A stretch of DNA of 64,000 nucleotides from Maricaulis maris MCS10. GTDB taxonomy: Bacteria > Pseudomonadota > Alphaproteobacteria > Caulobacterales > Maricaulaceae. The notes beneath the pieces are model-generated. The model saw nothing but the letters and a program-made list of their open reading frames with translations, was not told where the DNA came from and did not search any database. Position 1 is the stretch's first letter, and the number at the start of each line of letters is the position of its first letter. Positions 27,512-36,497 of this stretch are shown one piece after another. The stretch is taken from contig NC_008347.1 of NCBI RefSeq assembly GCF_000014745.1, forward strand, positions 3,240,001 through 3,304,000, written 5' to 3'. Made by a program: the position numbers and the translations under genes.

Positions 27512-29605
27512 TTACTCGCCGACGGCGCGGTCGGTATGGCTCTCGGTGGCGAAGGCGACAAAGTCACCGGCCGGCATCGGGCGGGCGAACAGGAAGCCCT
27601 GGGCCAGGGTCGCACCCTGGGCCCGCAGCATCTGGTGCTGTTCCGGTGTTTCCACGCCCTCGGCAACCGTTTCCAGCTTCAGTGACTTGGCCATCGCCAG
27701 GATCGTCTCGACGACGATACGGGCGTGATGATCGGTGGTCATGTCGCGCACGAAGCTCTGATCGATCTTGAAGACGTCGAACGGCATCCGCGTCAGATAG
27801 GCGAGCGAGGAATGGCCGGTGCCGAAATCATCGATGGCGAAATTGACGCCGCGATCGCGCAAGGGCTGGACCTGTTCGATCACGCGCTCCGGGTTTTCCA
27901 TGGCGATGGATTCGGTCAATTCCAGTTCCAGAAGGTGCGGCGGCAGATTGGCAGCGGCGAGCGCTTCAAGCACCGAGTCCGAGAAGCCATCGCGTTCGAA
28001 CTGCATGGCCGACACATTGACCGCTACCGGGATTTCAAGGCCGCGATCGCGCCAGGCGGCGGCTTCGCGGCAGGCGGCGCGCAGGACCCAGTCGCCGATC
28101 TCCCCGATCAGGCCGCATTCTTCCGCGGCCTCGATGAAAGCGCCCGGCGACAGCAGGCCGGCTGTCGGGTGCTGCCAGCGCACGAGAGCCTCGGCACCGG
28201 CGCAAGCGCCATCCGTCATCAGGACCTTGGGCTGATAGAAGACCACCAGCTGGTCTTGTGCGACGGCATCGCGAAGTTCGTTTTCCAGCACCAGGCGCTC
28301 AAACGCGGACTGGTTCATGGTCGGCTCGAAGAATTGGGCAGCAGAGCCACCGGCGCGCTTGGCGTGCGCCATGGCAAGGTCGGCGTGCCGCATCAGGGTT
28401 TCCGGATCGGCCCCGTCCTGCGGGAAGACCGCGACCCCGACCGAAACACCCAGGAAGACCTGGTGACCGGAGATTTCAAACGGCAGGCGGATCGCGTCGA
28501 CCAGCTTGTTGGCGATCCGGGCCGCGTCGGCACTGTCTTCGATGGTCGGCAGAAGCACGGTGAACTCGTCGCCGCCCAGACGTGCCACCATGGACGGGTC
28601 TTCGGTATTGCCCGACGCCATGTCACAGCCGCGCGTCACCTCGGACAGCCGGCGTCCGACCATTTCCAGCAGGCGATCGCCTTCGCCTATGCCGAGCGAG
28701 TCATTGACGCGTTTGAAGCGGTCGAGGTCGAGGAAAAGCACGGCACCTGAGCCGCCATCCTCGAGCGATTTGCGGGCCACGCGTTCGGTTTCCTTGCGGA
28801 AGCGTTCGCGGTTGGGCAGCTCGGTGACCAGGTCCACATAGGCCAGGCGGTGAATGCGTTTGAGATTGCCGTCGAGGCGCGCAAACATGCGGTTGAAGGC
28901 GTTGGCGAGCACTTCCAGCTCGTCACCGGTCTTCACCGAAATGCGCATGTCGAGATTCTTGGATGAGGCCAGGCGGGCGGCGTCGGTCAGGGTCTGCACC
29001 GGGCGCAGGGCGCGGCCCACAATCAGCGCAGCCAGCGGCAGGAAGATGCCAAGCGCAAACAGGGCGATCAGGGTCTGGCGCTGGAAGGCGGCATTGCGTG
29101 AGGCGACCAGCTCGACCAGTGGCTGCTGCATGTAGACCACGCCAACCAGGCGGCGGGACTGGGTATAGACCGGTGCCGAAACCTCCAGCATGCCGTCGTG
29201 AAGGTCATAGCGCAGATCGCCTGCACCCAAAGACATCACCGCAATATCAGCGGCCCGGAGCTGTCCTTGCTCGCGATCATCATCATAGGCTTCGCCCAGG
29301 ACTTCCCGACGATTGTTGAGGACATACATCTGGGATGCACCGATTGAGGCGATCAGCTCCTCGACATACAAGTCGACATAGCCGGCATCATTGGTCGAGA
29401 TCGGGTTGGCCAGACGACTGGCTGTCGCTTGCAGCGTCGCCACAGAGCGCTCGATCAACAGGTTACGGGTCTCGCGTTGGGCGGACACGTTTTCCAATGT
29501 CATCAGCATGAGTGTCGTTGCGAAAATCAACGCGCCGGTCAGAAGCGTGAACTTCATGACCAGAGATCGCATTACTCGCGCAACCGCTTTGCGGATGGGT
29601 GCCAT
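27512..29605 (-). CDS. Membrane GGDEF-EAL protein (cyclic di-GMP turnover)
   Basis: 697 residues from ATG 29605, preceded by AGGGG. Two transmembrane helices (about residues 15-37 and 175-195) bracket a periplasmic sensor domain of about 140 residues, followed by a HAMP-like linker ([22 protein letters not shown]). The GGDEF domain has an intact [10 protein letters not shown] near residue 343 and the EAL domain an intact AEALVRW near residue 470, plus the downstream [13 protein letters not shown] motif. Both synthase and phosphodiesterase sites look complete, so net activity cannot be predicted. No autoinhibitory RxxD was clearly seen. Confidence 0.95.
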   Translation of the reverse strand: MAPIRKAVARVMRSLVMKFTLLTGALIFATTLMLMTLENVSAQRETRNLLIERSVATLQATASRLANPISTNDAGYVDLYVEELIASIGASQMYVLNNRREVLGEAYDDDREQGQLRAADIAVMSLGAGDLRYDLHDGMLEVSAPVYTQSRRLVGVVYMQQPLVELVASRNAAFQRQTLIALFALGIFLPLAALIVGRALRPVQTLTDAARLASSKNLDMRISVKTGDELEVLANAFNRMFARLDGNLKRIHRLAYVDLVTELPNRERFRKETERVARKSLEDGGSGAVLFLDLDRFKRVNDSLGIGEGDRLLEMVGRRLSEVTRGCDMASGNTEDPSMVARLGGDEFTVLLPTIEDSADAARIANKLVDAIRLPFEISGHQVFLGVSVGVAVFPQDGADPETLMRHADLAMAHAKRAGGSAAQFFEPTMNQSAFERLVLENELRDAVAQDQLVVFYQPKVLMTDGACAGAEALVRWQHPTAGLLSPGAFIEAAEECGLIGEIGDWVLRAACREAAAWRDRGLEIPVAVNVSAMQFERDGFSDSVLEALAAANLPPHLLELELTESIAMENPERVIEQVQPLRDRGVNFAIDDFGTGHSSLAYLTRMPFDVFKIDQSFVRDMTTDHHARIVVETILAMAKSLKLETVAEGVETPEQHQMLRAQGATLAQGFLFARPMPAGDFVAFATESHTDRAVGE

Positions 29606-29643
29606 GTTAACCCCTGAACGCTCCCCCGAGAGGGTCGCGATAT

Positions 29644-29669
29644 CGCCACCAAACACCGGGTTGGTGTCG
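29644..29669. repeat. Inverted repeat upstream of the GGDEF-EAL gene
   Basis: Nine-base arms CGCCACCAA and TTGGTGTCG (one mismatch) separated by 8 bases. It lies about 40 bp upstream of the GGDEF-EAL start, so it could be an operator or a leader hairpin. No T-run follows. Confidence 0.4.
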
Positions 29670-29773
29670 CCACCTACCCGTTCTCAGCGATCAGAATGTC
29701 AGCAAGCACTTGAATTGTGGTTAAAATGCCGGAATTGTTTCATTAAGTTTTTAGGCAAATGCCGGACGTCCCT

Positions 29774-30781
29774 TTATTCAAAGGCAATCCCGGCTGTCTC
29801 GGCCAGTGTTTTCAGTGAAATTTCCGGTCGTGCTCCATAATGGGAGATCACTTCAGCCGCGCAAATCGCCCCCATCCGACCGGCTTCAGCGAGCGGTTTT
29901 TCCTGGGCAATACCGAGCAGGAAGCCAGCCGCAAACAGGTCACCAGCCCCTGTTGTATCAACAAGTTGCGTTACGGGTTCGGCTGCGACGGTCACCATCT
30001 CATCGCCGCGGGCAATGACGGCTCCCTTTTCCGATCGGGTCACGGCGACAATCGCCACATCCTTGCGCACCTGGGCCATGGCGGCGTCGAAGTCACTGGC
30101 CTCATAAAGCGCGATGATTTCGGCCTCATTGGCCAGCAGGATGTCGATATGGTGGGCGACCAGGTGCCGGAAGGCAGCCCGGTGACGTTCGACACAGAAA
30201 ACATCCGACAGGGTCAGCGCCGTGCGGCGCTTGTGGGCCGCGGCCATTTCGGCAGCGGCTACATAACCGCGCTTGGCTTCTTCGCGGTCGAAGAGATAGC
30301 CTTCAAGGTAAATGATTTCAGAGGCCTGCAGAGCGTCTGCGCCTGCGGCCACATCCTTTTCCGTGACCAGTGCTGCGGCACCGAGGAAGGTCGACATGGA
30401 GCGCCCGGCGTCCGGTGTGACATTGATCAGGCAGCGCGCCGTGGCCGGACCGTCGGTCAGTGGCGGCGTGTCGAAATGAACGCCGATGGTGCGGATGTCA
30501 TGGGTGAAGATTTCGCCCAGCTGGTCATCCGCGACCTTGCCGATATAGGCAGCCTTTCCGCCCAGCGAAGCGATACCGGCAACCGTGTTGGCGGCCGAGC
30601 CTCCCGACGCTTCCTTGCCCGGTTGCATCCGGGCGTAGAGCGTGCGGGCCCGATCCTCATCGATCAGGGTCATCGCGTCCTTGGCGATCCCTTCGGCGGC
30701 GAGAAATGCATCGGTTGCGGGCGAGAGAACGTCGACAATGGCATTGCCAACGGCAAGCACGTCAAAACGGGCATCGGACAT
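29774..30781 (-). CDS. PfkB-family adenosine kinase
   Basis: 335 residues from ATG 30781 (MSDARFDVLAVGNAIVDVL); an ATG three codons earlier is also possible. Ribokinase fold with the PfkB signature 1 region (KEASGGSAANTVAGIASLGGKAAYIGKV) and signature 2 DTTGAGDLFAAGFL carrying the catalytic Asp. Closest in pattern to alphaproteobacterial adenosine kinases, which phosphorylate adenosine to AMP, but other nucleoside or sugar kinases of the family cannot be excluded. The upstream gap to the ATP-grasp gene is about 100 bp (divergent). Confidence 0.9.
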   Translation of the reverse strand: MSDARFDVLAVGNAIVDVLSPATDAFLAAEGIAKDAMTLIDEDRARTLYARMQPGKEASGGSAANTVAGIASLGGKAAYIGKVADDQLGEIFTHDIRTIGVHFDTPPLTDGPATARCLINVTPDAGRSMSTFLGAAALVTEKDVAAGADALQASEIIYLEGYLFDREEAKRGYVAAAEMAAAHKRRTALTLSDVFCVERHRAAFRHLVAHHIDILLANEAEIIALYEASDFDAAMAQVRKDVAIVAVTRSEKGAVIARGDEMVTVAAEPVTQLVDTTGAGDLFAAGFLLGIAQEKPLAEAGRMGAICAAEVISHYGARPEISLKTLAETAGIAFE

Positions 30782-30882
30782 CGGGGTCATCCATTTCGGC
30801 TGGTTTCCGGGGCAGGGTTAAACGCAGCGCCGCTCCAGAACAAGGCTTGCCGTCACGCCGGCGTGCGGCTAGCCAGCCTCCC

Positions 30883-31764
30883 ATGACCCGGATCGCCTTT
30901 CTTACCGCCAGCTGCATGCTGCGCGACCACCCGGATGCCCGCAAGGACTACTGGGAATACGAGTTGGAAATCGCCGCCCTGCAGCCGGCCTGCGCGGCCA
31001 TCGGGCTGAGCCTGGAACCGGTTATCTGGGACGCGGCGGATTTCGATCCATCGGTTTTCGACGCGGTCGTGATCGGAACCTGTTGGGACTACATGGAAAA
31101 GCCCGAGGCCTTCATGGCGATGCTGGAGCGTTGCAGTCGTGAGACGCGGCTGCTCAATCCACTCGAAACCGTGCGCTGGAACAGCCGCAAGACCTATCTC
31201 AAGGATCTGGCGGCCAGAGGGGCACCGATGATCCCCACCGTTTGGGCGGACGCTGCCAATGCGGACACGATCAAGGCGGCGTTCGATACGCTGGAGGCTG
31301 ACGATGTGGTGGTCAAACCGGTACTGGGTGCCGGTGCCTGGCGCCAGGCCCGATTGAGACGCGATGATGCGCTGCCGACGGCGGACAAACTGCCGCCGTC
31401 CGATTGCATGATCCAGCCCTTCCTGCCGGCTGTGGCAGAAGAGGGCGAATACGCTTTCCTCTTTTTCAACCGGGACTTCTCCCACTGCGCCCGCAAGATC
31501 CCGGCGAAGGGCGATTATCGCGTCCAGTCCGAATATGGCGGCTATGAAGAAGTCCATACGCCCAGTGCCGACGAATTGGCGCTGGCGCGCTCGGTTCTCG
31601 ACTGTATCGAGGGCGATGTCCTCTATGCCCGTGTCGATATGCTGCGCGGCCTCGACGGCAAACTCGCCCTGATCGAGATCGAGCTGATCGAACCTTATCT
31701 CTATCCGGAGCAGGGTCCGCAGATTGGCGAGGTCTTTGCCAGGGGCTTGAAGGCGCTGGTTTAG
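30883..31764 (+). CDS. ATP-grasp domain protein of unknown substrate
   Basis: 293 residues from ATG 30883. The fold looks like a RimK/glutathione-synthetase type ATP-grasp enzyme: an N-terminal pre-grasp domain (FDAVVIGTCWDYMEKPEAF), the ATP-binding lysines (KTYLKDLAARGAPMIPTVW, VVVKPVLGAGAW), and the metal-binding end LALIEIELIEPYLY where Glu residues coordinate Mg2+. Such enzymes ligate a carboxylate to an amine or thiol. No partner gene is adjacent, so the product is unknown. Isolated, with a long non-coding stretch downstream. Confidence 0.82.
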   Translation: MTRIAFLTASCMLRDHPDARKDYWEYELEIAALQPACAAIGLSLEPVIWDAADFDPSVFDAVVIGTCWDYMEKPEAFMAMLERCSRETRLLNPLETVRWNSRKTYLKDLAARGAPMIPTVWADAANADTIKAAFDTLEADDVVVKPVLGAGAWRQARLRRDDALPTADKLPPSDCMIQPFLPAVAEEGEYAFLFFNRDFSHCARKIPAKGDYRVQSEYGGYEEVHTPSADELALARSVLDCIEGDVLYARVDMLRGLDGKLALIEIELIEPYLYPEQGPQIGEVFARGLKALV

Positions 31765-31830
31765 GACTGATCCTGACGTTGTTGTCCGTTGCCCTTGATG
31801 ACTGATAGAGCCAGCTTATCCCCGCCGCGC

Positions 31831-31945
31831 ACCCCCTTCCTTCTCCCTTGGGAGAAGGTGCGCGTAGCGCGGATGAGGGGGATTCGTTCTGCTTTCACGG
31901 GGACTTACCCCTCACCCTGGCCCTCTCCCAAGGGAGAGGGAAAGT
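31831..31945. repeat. REP-like bipartite palindromic intergenic element
   Basis: Two back-to-back palindromes: 31839-31858 (arms CCTTCTCCC and GGGAGAAGG around TT) and 31921-31940 (arms CCCTCTCCC and GGGAGAGGG around AA). Inner segments GGATGAGGGG and CCCCTCACCC are also inverted with one mismatch, so the whole 115 bp is a large inverted repeat. The half element with GGGAGAAGGTGCGCGTAGCGC followed by GGATGAGGGG resembles a repetitive palindrome common in proteobacterial intergenic DNA. Copy number in this genome cannot be seen here. Confidence 0.7.
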
Positions 31946-32324
31946 GCGCTCTGCGAAAAAATCCGGAAAACTAATCCTCCCCCCTTTTCACCCATCGCAT
32001 AATCCTCCCGTTCCCAGGCCATCTTGAGGCCCGGACCGGTTATCCGGGGGTTTGGGGATAGCGGAGCGCATCCGGTTTGGTGGGGTTGACCACCGCCAGA
32101 CCCGGTGCGGCCGCCGGCAGGACTCGCGGCACAACGATTGACCGCCCTGATCCCGTCGGCTTCGATTCGGGGGCTGGAAGGCAACCCGGGAAATCTTCGC
32201 GTGCGGGATGCTTGTCGTGGCTACCGTTATTAAATCAGCGCTTTATCGGCTCCGGCCGGTATCCCGCACTCCCTCTCTGCCCAAAACGCCAGGCGAGCTC
32301 GTCGTGGCGATGTCGGTGCTTGGG
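31946..32324. other. Gene-free stretch between REP-like element and nth
   Basis: About 380 bp with no convincing gene on either strand. The open frames crossing it lack ribosome sites and have atypical composition. The left end has an A-rich patch (aaaaaatccggaaaac). No tRNA, hairpin-T terminator or repeat was recognised. Confidence 0.5.
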
Positions 32325-33026
32325 TCAGGCGCCTTTCGGCGCAGGTGTCTTGTCCTTGAACTGGCAGATATCCTCGACCGGGCAGCGCCAGCATTCCGGC
32401 TTTCTCGCCTTGCACAGATAGCGACCATGCAGGATCAACCAGTGATGGGCGCCCTGGCGGAATTCGTCGGGCATGATCTTTTCCAGCCGCAATTCGACCG
32501 CCAGCGGGTCCTTGCCCGGGGCCAGCCTTGTGCGGTTGGAGACGCGAAAAATATGGGTGTCGACGGCGATGGTCGGGACACCAAACGCCTCGTTCATCAC
32601 CACATTGGCGGTCTTTCTGCCGACGCCCGGGAGGGCTTCCAGAGCCGCCTGGTCTGCGGGAACCTCGCCGCCATGCCGCTCGATCAGCAATTGCGAGAGG
32701 GCGATGACATTCTTGGCCTTGGTGCGGAACAGGCCGATCGTCTTGACCCGGTCGCGGACATGATCCTCGCCCAGTGCGACCATTTTTTCCGGCGTGTCGG
32801 CTTCCTGGAACAGGAGCCGTGTCGCCTTGTTCACCCCGACATCGGTCGCCTGGGCCGACAGCGCGACGGCAACCAGCAGCGTGTAGGGATTGGTGTAGTC
32901 CAGCTCGGTCTTGGGGTCGGGGTGGTCCTGGGCGAGACGGGCCATCAGATCATGGGCCTGTTCGCGGTTGAGGCCGCGCGGCTGGCGGGGCTTTCTCTTC
33001 TTGGGTTTGGCGGCACTGGCAGGCAT
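32325..33026 (-). CDS. nth: Endonuclease III
   Basis: 233 residues. Bifunctional DNA glycosylase and AP lyase that removes oxidised pyrimidines. The helix-hairpin-helix ALPGVGRKTANVVMNEAFG holds the catalytic Lys, VDTHIFRVSNR holds the catalytic Asp, and the C-terminal [4Fe-4S] loop C-x6-C-x2-C-x5-C (in CKARKPECWRCPVEDIC) is intact. The N-terminus has a Lys/Arg/Pro-rich extension of about 20 residues beyond the E. coli enzyme. It starts 15 bp downstream of the LysE-family stop, so the two may be co-transcribed. Confidence 0.96.
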   Translation of the reverse strand: MPASAAKPKKRKPRQPRGLNREQAHDLMARLAQDHPDPKTELDYTNPYTLLVAVALSAQATDVGVNKATRLLFQEADTPEKMVALGEDHVRDRVKTIGLFRTKAKNVIALSQLLIERHGGEVPADQAALEALPGVGRKTANVVMNEAFGVPTIAVDTHIFRVSNRTRLAPGKDPLAVELRLEKIMPDEFRQGAHHWLILHGRYLCKARKPECWRCPVEDICQFKDKTPAPKGA

Positions 33027-33041
33027 GCGGTCACTCCGGCG

Positions 33042-33665
33042 TCAGGATGGTGCGCTGTCGATGAAAAGCCATATGGCGATCACCGCCAGCAAGATGGCCA
33101 GGGCCCGGCGGACATGGAGGGTTCGGGCCGGGTTTTTCAACCAACCGGCAGCACGGGCTGCCAGCAGGACAATGATCAGATGAATGGCGGTGGCAATGGC
33201 GACCGACAGGATGGTCAGGCCAACAGCCTGTGGCAGAAGCGGCAGGTCAGGCTGAAGGAACTCCGGCAGGACGATCAGATAGAAGAGGCCGGCCTTCGGG
33301 TTCAGGAGGTTGATCATCAGCCCGTGTCGGAAGTGACGCGACAGGTGGTTGCCGGATCGAGCGGGCGAGCTCTCTCCGGAGCTCCGCCAGCCTTCCAAGG
33401 CGAGCCAGAGAAGAAACAGCATGCCCCCATAGCGCATCATGCCGAAAAGCCAGGGAGTGCGCTCGACAAGAGCCGCCAGGCCGATAGCTGCGAGCAGCCC
33501 GATGCAGAGCAGGCCGGCCATCACGCCAAGCACGGCAGAGAATCCTGCCCGTCTGCCGCGATCAGCGCTGAGAACGGCCAGCCAGGCCATGTTCGGGCCG
33601 GGGGTGAGTTCCAGCAGCAGAACGGTCAGGGCAAAAGTGAAAACTGGGTCGAGCGCGGCGGTCAT
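33042..33665 (-). CDS. LysE-family amino-acid exporter
   Basis: 207 residues with six predicted transmembrane segments. The N-terminal LLLELTPGPNMAWLAVLSADRGRRAGF carries the TPGPN motif of the LysE/RhtB family, and NLLNPKAGLFYLIVLPEFL matches the central conserved NPK segment. The family exports amino acids or related metabolites; the substrate cannot be inferred. Divergent from the Ada-type gene, with a 138-bp gap. Confidence 0.93.
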   Translation of the reverse strand: MTAALDPVFTFALTVLLLELTPGPNMAWLAVLSADRGRRAGFSAVLGVMAGLLCIGLLAAIGLAALVERTPWLFGMMRYGGMLFLLWLALEGWRSSGESSPARSGNHLSRHFRHGLMINLLNPKAGLFYLIVLPEFLQPDLPLLPQAVGLTILSVAIATAIHLIIVLLAARAAGWLKNPARTLHVRRALAILLAVIAIWLFIDSAPS

Positions 33666-33803
33666 GGTCTTCGATTAGGCACAAAGCTGGTTCACGTCAC
33701 CTGCCAATCGGTGCCAAAGACCCGCTTCAGGCAGGCCATCCGAATATCGGGCCGCCGCAAGAAGCGGGTGGAGCCGTGCCGGTGAGCGCGTACACTCCTG
33801 CGC

Positions 33804-34652
33804 ATGACAGCTGAACTCTATACGCTCGACGCCTCGTCCAAGGATTATCACCGCATTGCCGGTGCCCTGGCTTTTTTGGGTGATAATTGGCGGGACCATC
33901 CTGACCTCGACCGCGCCGCCAGGGCGGCCGGTCTTTCGCCGCACCATTTTCAGCGGGTCTTTACGCGCTGGGTCGGTGTCTCCCCGAAAAAATTCGTCGG
34001 GGCATTGGCCCATGACACCGCCCGCGAAGCGCTGGAAGACGGTGCCTGCATGCTCGATGCAGCTTTCGAGGCGGGTCTGTCGGGGCCCGGGCGTCTGCAC
34101 GACCTGTTCATTGCCCATGAGGCGGTGACGCCGGGTGACGCCAAGCGTCGCGGGGCAGGCCTGCAATTCACCTGGGGTGTCGCGCCCTCGCCATTCGGCG
34201 ATGCCGTCATGCTGGTCGCACCGCGCGGCCTGTCCGCCATGGCCTTTGCCGATCCGGATGTCGAAAGTGGTTTTGCCGATCTGGAGGCCCGCTATCCGGC
34301 CGCTGAATACACTCGTGACGACACGGTAGCTCGCCAGTGGGCCGAGCGCATCTTCACCCCGACAGGGCCGGAAAAACTCCCGCTGGCGCTCTATGGAACG
34401 CCATGGCAGCGCCAGGTGTGGCGGGCGCTTCTGACCATCCAGCCCGGCGAAACCACCAGTTACAAGTCGATTGCCGAGCACGTGAAATCGCCCAAGGCTT
34501 CGCGGGCTGTCGGGGCGGCAGTCGGTGCCAATCCGATTTCCTGGCTGATCCCCTGTCATCGTGTGCTGGCCTCGAACGGCAAGCTGACGGGCTATCACTG
34601 GGGTGTTGAACGCAAGCGGGCAATGCTCGCCTACGAGACCGCAAGGGGTTAG
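33804..34652 (+). CDS. Ada-type AraC/O6-methylguanine-DNA methyltransferase without the sensor domain
   Basis: 282 residues. The N-terminal ~90 residues form an AraC-type helix-turn-helix (AARAAGLSPHHFQRVFTRWVGVSPKKF), followed by a ribonuclease-like linker and the methyltransferase domain with GTPWQRQVWRALLTIQPGETTSYKSIAEHV and the active-site PCHRVLASNG (Cys near residue 250). The N-terminal zinc-binding methylphosphotriester sensor of E. coli Ada is absent, as in many alphaproteobacterial Ada-like proteins. It repairs O6-methylguanine by self-alkylation and may also bind DNA as a regulator. Confidence 0.92.
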   Translation: MTAELYTLDASSKDYHRIAGALAFLGDNWRDHPDLDRAARAAGLSPHHFQRVFTRWVGVSPKKFVGALAHDTAREALEDGACMLDAAFEAGLSGPGRLHDLFIAHEAVTPGDAKRRGAGLQFTWGVAPSPFGDAVMLVAPRGLSAMAFADPDVESGFADLEARYPAAEYTRDDTVARQWAERIFTPTGPEKLPLALYGTPWQRQVWRALLTIQPGETTSYKSIAEHVKSPKASRAVGAAVGANPISWLIPCHRVLASNGKLTGYHWGVERKRAMLAYETARG

Positions 34653-34661
34653 ATTGGCGGG

Positions 34662-35228
34662 ATGAGTAATCCCTTTCTCTACGCCGCCGGCATTGCCCTG
34701 GTTCTGGCTGCCGCCTTTTTTCTGAGCTGGCTGGCGGCCCGTCGCTCGCTGATGGAAGACGCGCGGATCGAATTCGCCGAACGTTGTTCCAGCAAGCCGG
34801 GAACGGTGAAGGGGGTCGACGCGGCAACGTTCGAACGGATCTATGTGTCAGCGCATGAGCCGCGCGGCGCGCTCTACATCGCTGCGGCGCTGGTGCTGGC
34901 CGTTGTCATAACGCCCTTTGCCGGTGTCGGCCTGATCGCCCTGTGGCCGTATATCGTCATGATGCTGGACGGCGGCCCCTGGTATGATGTCGGCTATTAC
35001 CCTTGGATGTTCTACATGTTCTTCGGCCTGTGTGGCTGCTGGGCCTTCGCCGGCGCCGTGGTCGCCCGTATCCACCACGCCCGTACGCCGGAGAATTTCA
35101 ACCCGGCCCTGGCACGGGCTCGCGGCGAGCCGCTCGATGAGGTTGCAATCCCACGCAAACGTCCCAAATGGGCAGTGGACGCTCTTTCGGGCGCAAAATC
35201 CGGTGCATCGCCGACATCGGATAATTGA
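34662..35228 (+). CDS. Hypothetical membrane protein
   Basis: 188 residues, not recognised. Begins 9 bases after the ada-like stop. Three hydrophobic segments by eye: an N-terminal signal-anchor (residues 5-25), a long segment around 68-95, and one around 112-135 rich in aromatic residues (YYPWMFYMFFGLCGCWAF). The C-terminal ~45 residues are hydrophilic and basic, probably cytoplasmic. It is followed 17 bp later by gloA. Confidence 0.7.
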   Translation: MSNPFLYAAGIALVLAAAFFLSWLAARRSLMEDARIEFAERCSSKPGTVKGVDAATFERIYVSAHEPRGALYIAAALVLAVVITPFAGVGLIALWPYIVMMLDGGPWYDVGYYPWMFYMFFGLCGCWAFAGAVVARIHHARTPENFNPALARARGEPLDEVAIPRKRPKWAVDALSGAKSGASPTSDN

Positions 35229-35245
35229 CGGTTTAGGGGGTTTTC

Positions 35246-35704
35246 ATGCGCTATCTGCACACCATGGTCCGGGTCGCCGACCTGGAGGCCAGCCTCCGCT
35301 TTTACTGTGACGGTCTCGGACTGACGGAAATCAGCCGTTATGACAGTGAAAAGGGGCGTTTCACCCTGATTTTCCTGGCCACGCCGGAAGATGTCGCCGC
35401 GGCGGGTTATACCGGTGGCAAGATCCCGGAAGGCCTGCCTTGCGTCGAGCTGACCCATAACTGGGATCCGGAAGACTATCAGGGCGGCCGCAATTTTGGC
35501 CATCTCGCCTATCGCATGGACAATGTCTATGAGTGCTGCCTGCGCCTAATGGATATGGGTGTCACCATCAATCGCCCGCCCCGCGACGGCCACATGGCCT
35601 TTGTCCGCTCTCCCGATGGCATCTCGATCGAGCTCCTCCAGCGCGGCGACAATCTGCCGTCGCAGGAACCCTGGGCGTCGATGGAGAATACGGGCAGCTG
35701 GTAA
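35246..35704 (+). CDS. gloA: Lactoylglutathione lyase (glyoxalase I)
   Basis: 152 residues. Isomerises the hemithioacetal of methylglyoxal and glutathione to S-lactoylglutathione. Two VOC modules: LHTMVRVADLEASLRFYCDGLGL with the first metal His, ELTHNWDPEDYQGGRNFGHLAYRMDN with the second His, and DGISIELLQ with the Glu ligand. Unlike some GloA proteins it has a short C-terminal tail. Downstream of the membrane protein; converges on the WYL regulator gene. Confidence 0.92.
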   Translation: MRYLHTMVRVADLEASLRFYCDGLGLTEISRYDSEKGRFTLIFLATPEDVAAAGYTGGKIPEGLPCVELTHNWDPEDYQGGRNFGHLAYRMDNVYECCLRLMDMGVTINRPPRDGHMAFVRSPDGISIELLQRGDNLPSQEPWASMENTGSW

Positions 35705-35708
35705 GTCG

Positions 35709-36398
35709 TCAGGCCGCCCGCCGCATATCCTCATAACGTTTGCCGGGTTCGTCCTCGAAACTCTCTGCCAGGACGGTCAATCGCTCCACCCGATCGGTTC
35801 GGAAGTGTCTGAAATCATTACGTAATTCGCACCAGGCTGAGAGCAGCCAGACGCGCCCGAAACAGGTCAGCGCCAGCGGGCGTATGACCCGTTCTGTCGT
35901 ATCATCGGCGAGGGATTGATAACGGACCCGCAGCTTGCGTTTGCTGGCGATGGCGTTGCGGACAGGGCCGAAGGCTTCCGGTCGCACTGTGTCGTCGAGG
36001 AAGGCCGCAAACAGCGGTACGCCGCGCAGGCGCTGACGATGGGATTCCGGCAGGGCGTGTTCGATCTTCGCCAGCGCTTCATTGGCTGCAGAGGCCAGAT
36101 CCTTGTCGCCGGTCGCCTTGACGAGCCGCGCGCCCAGCGCCAGCGCGTCGAGTTGTTCAAAGGAAAATGTCAGGGGTGGCAGGTCGAATCCGGGACGCAG
36201 GACATAACCGACACCGGCCTCGCCATCAATCGGTGCGCCGGATCCGATCAGATGGGCGATGTCACGATAGATGGTTCGCTCGGAGACCTCGAAGCGATGG
36301 CCCATCTCATGTGCGGTGACGGCGCCTGGCGCGGCTTCCCGCAGGGCCTGGACAATGCGGATCAGTCGTTCGGCGCGGCGCACTGACACCTCCTGCAA
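35709..36398 (-). CDS. YafY/WYL-domain transcriptional regulator
   Basis: 229 residues. N-terminal HTH (RRAERLIRIVQALREAAPGAVTAHEMGHRFEVSERTIYRDI) followed by a WYL domain (RYQSLADDTTERVIRPLALTCFGRVWLLSAWCELRNDFRHFRTDRVE). YafY-type proteins regulate adjacent genes in response to unknown ligands, often nucleotides or DNA damage. A one-mismatch parS-like site lies 51 bp upstream of its start codon, in the 99-bp gap to dapB. Confidence 0.92.
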   Translation of the reverse strand: MQEVSVRRAERLIRIVQALREAAPGAVTAHEMGHRFEVSERTIYRDIAHLIGSGAPIDGEAGVGYVLRPGFDLPPLTFSFEQLDALALGARLVKATGDKDLASAANEALAKIEHALPESHRQRLRGVPLFAAFLDDTVRPEAFGPVRNAIASKRKLRVRYQSLADDTTERVIRPLALTCFGRVWLLSAWCELRNDFRHFRTDRVERLTVLAESFEDEPGKRYEDMRRAA

Positions 36399-36448
36399 AT
36401 TGGACTGGCGGGATGATGTCAGGGTTTGTGGAATGCGGCAAGTCGCGG

Positions 36449-36464
36449 TGTTTCACGTGCAACA
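36449..36464. promoter_or_regulatory. parS-like site, one mismatch
   Basis: TGTTTCACGTGCAACA differs from the perfect parS at one base (A to C at position 12), breaking one base pair of the palindrome. It lies in the gap between the WYL regulator and dapB, about 20 kb right of the predicted origin and about 29 kb from the perfect sites. Confidence 0.6.
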
Positions 36465-36497
36465 CTGACGGATTGTCAGGAGGTTGGCGTGATGAGC

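Noticed and set aside
32208-33785. 525-residue open frame on the plus strand
   Set aside because: Runs antisense through nth and the LysE gene; composition typical of a shadow frame.
34479-34494. CACGTGAAA half site in the Ada-type gene
   Set aside because: Only one arm of the parS palindrome is present.
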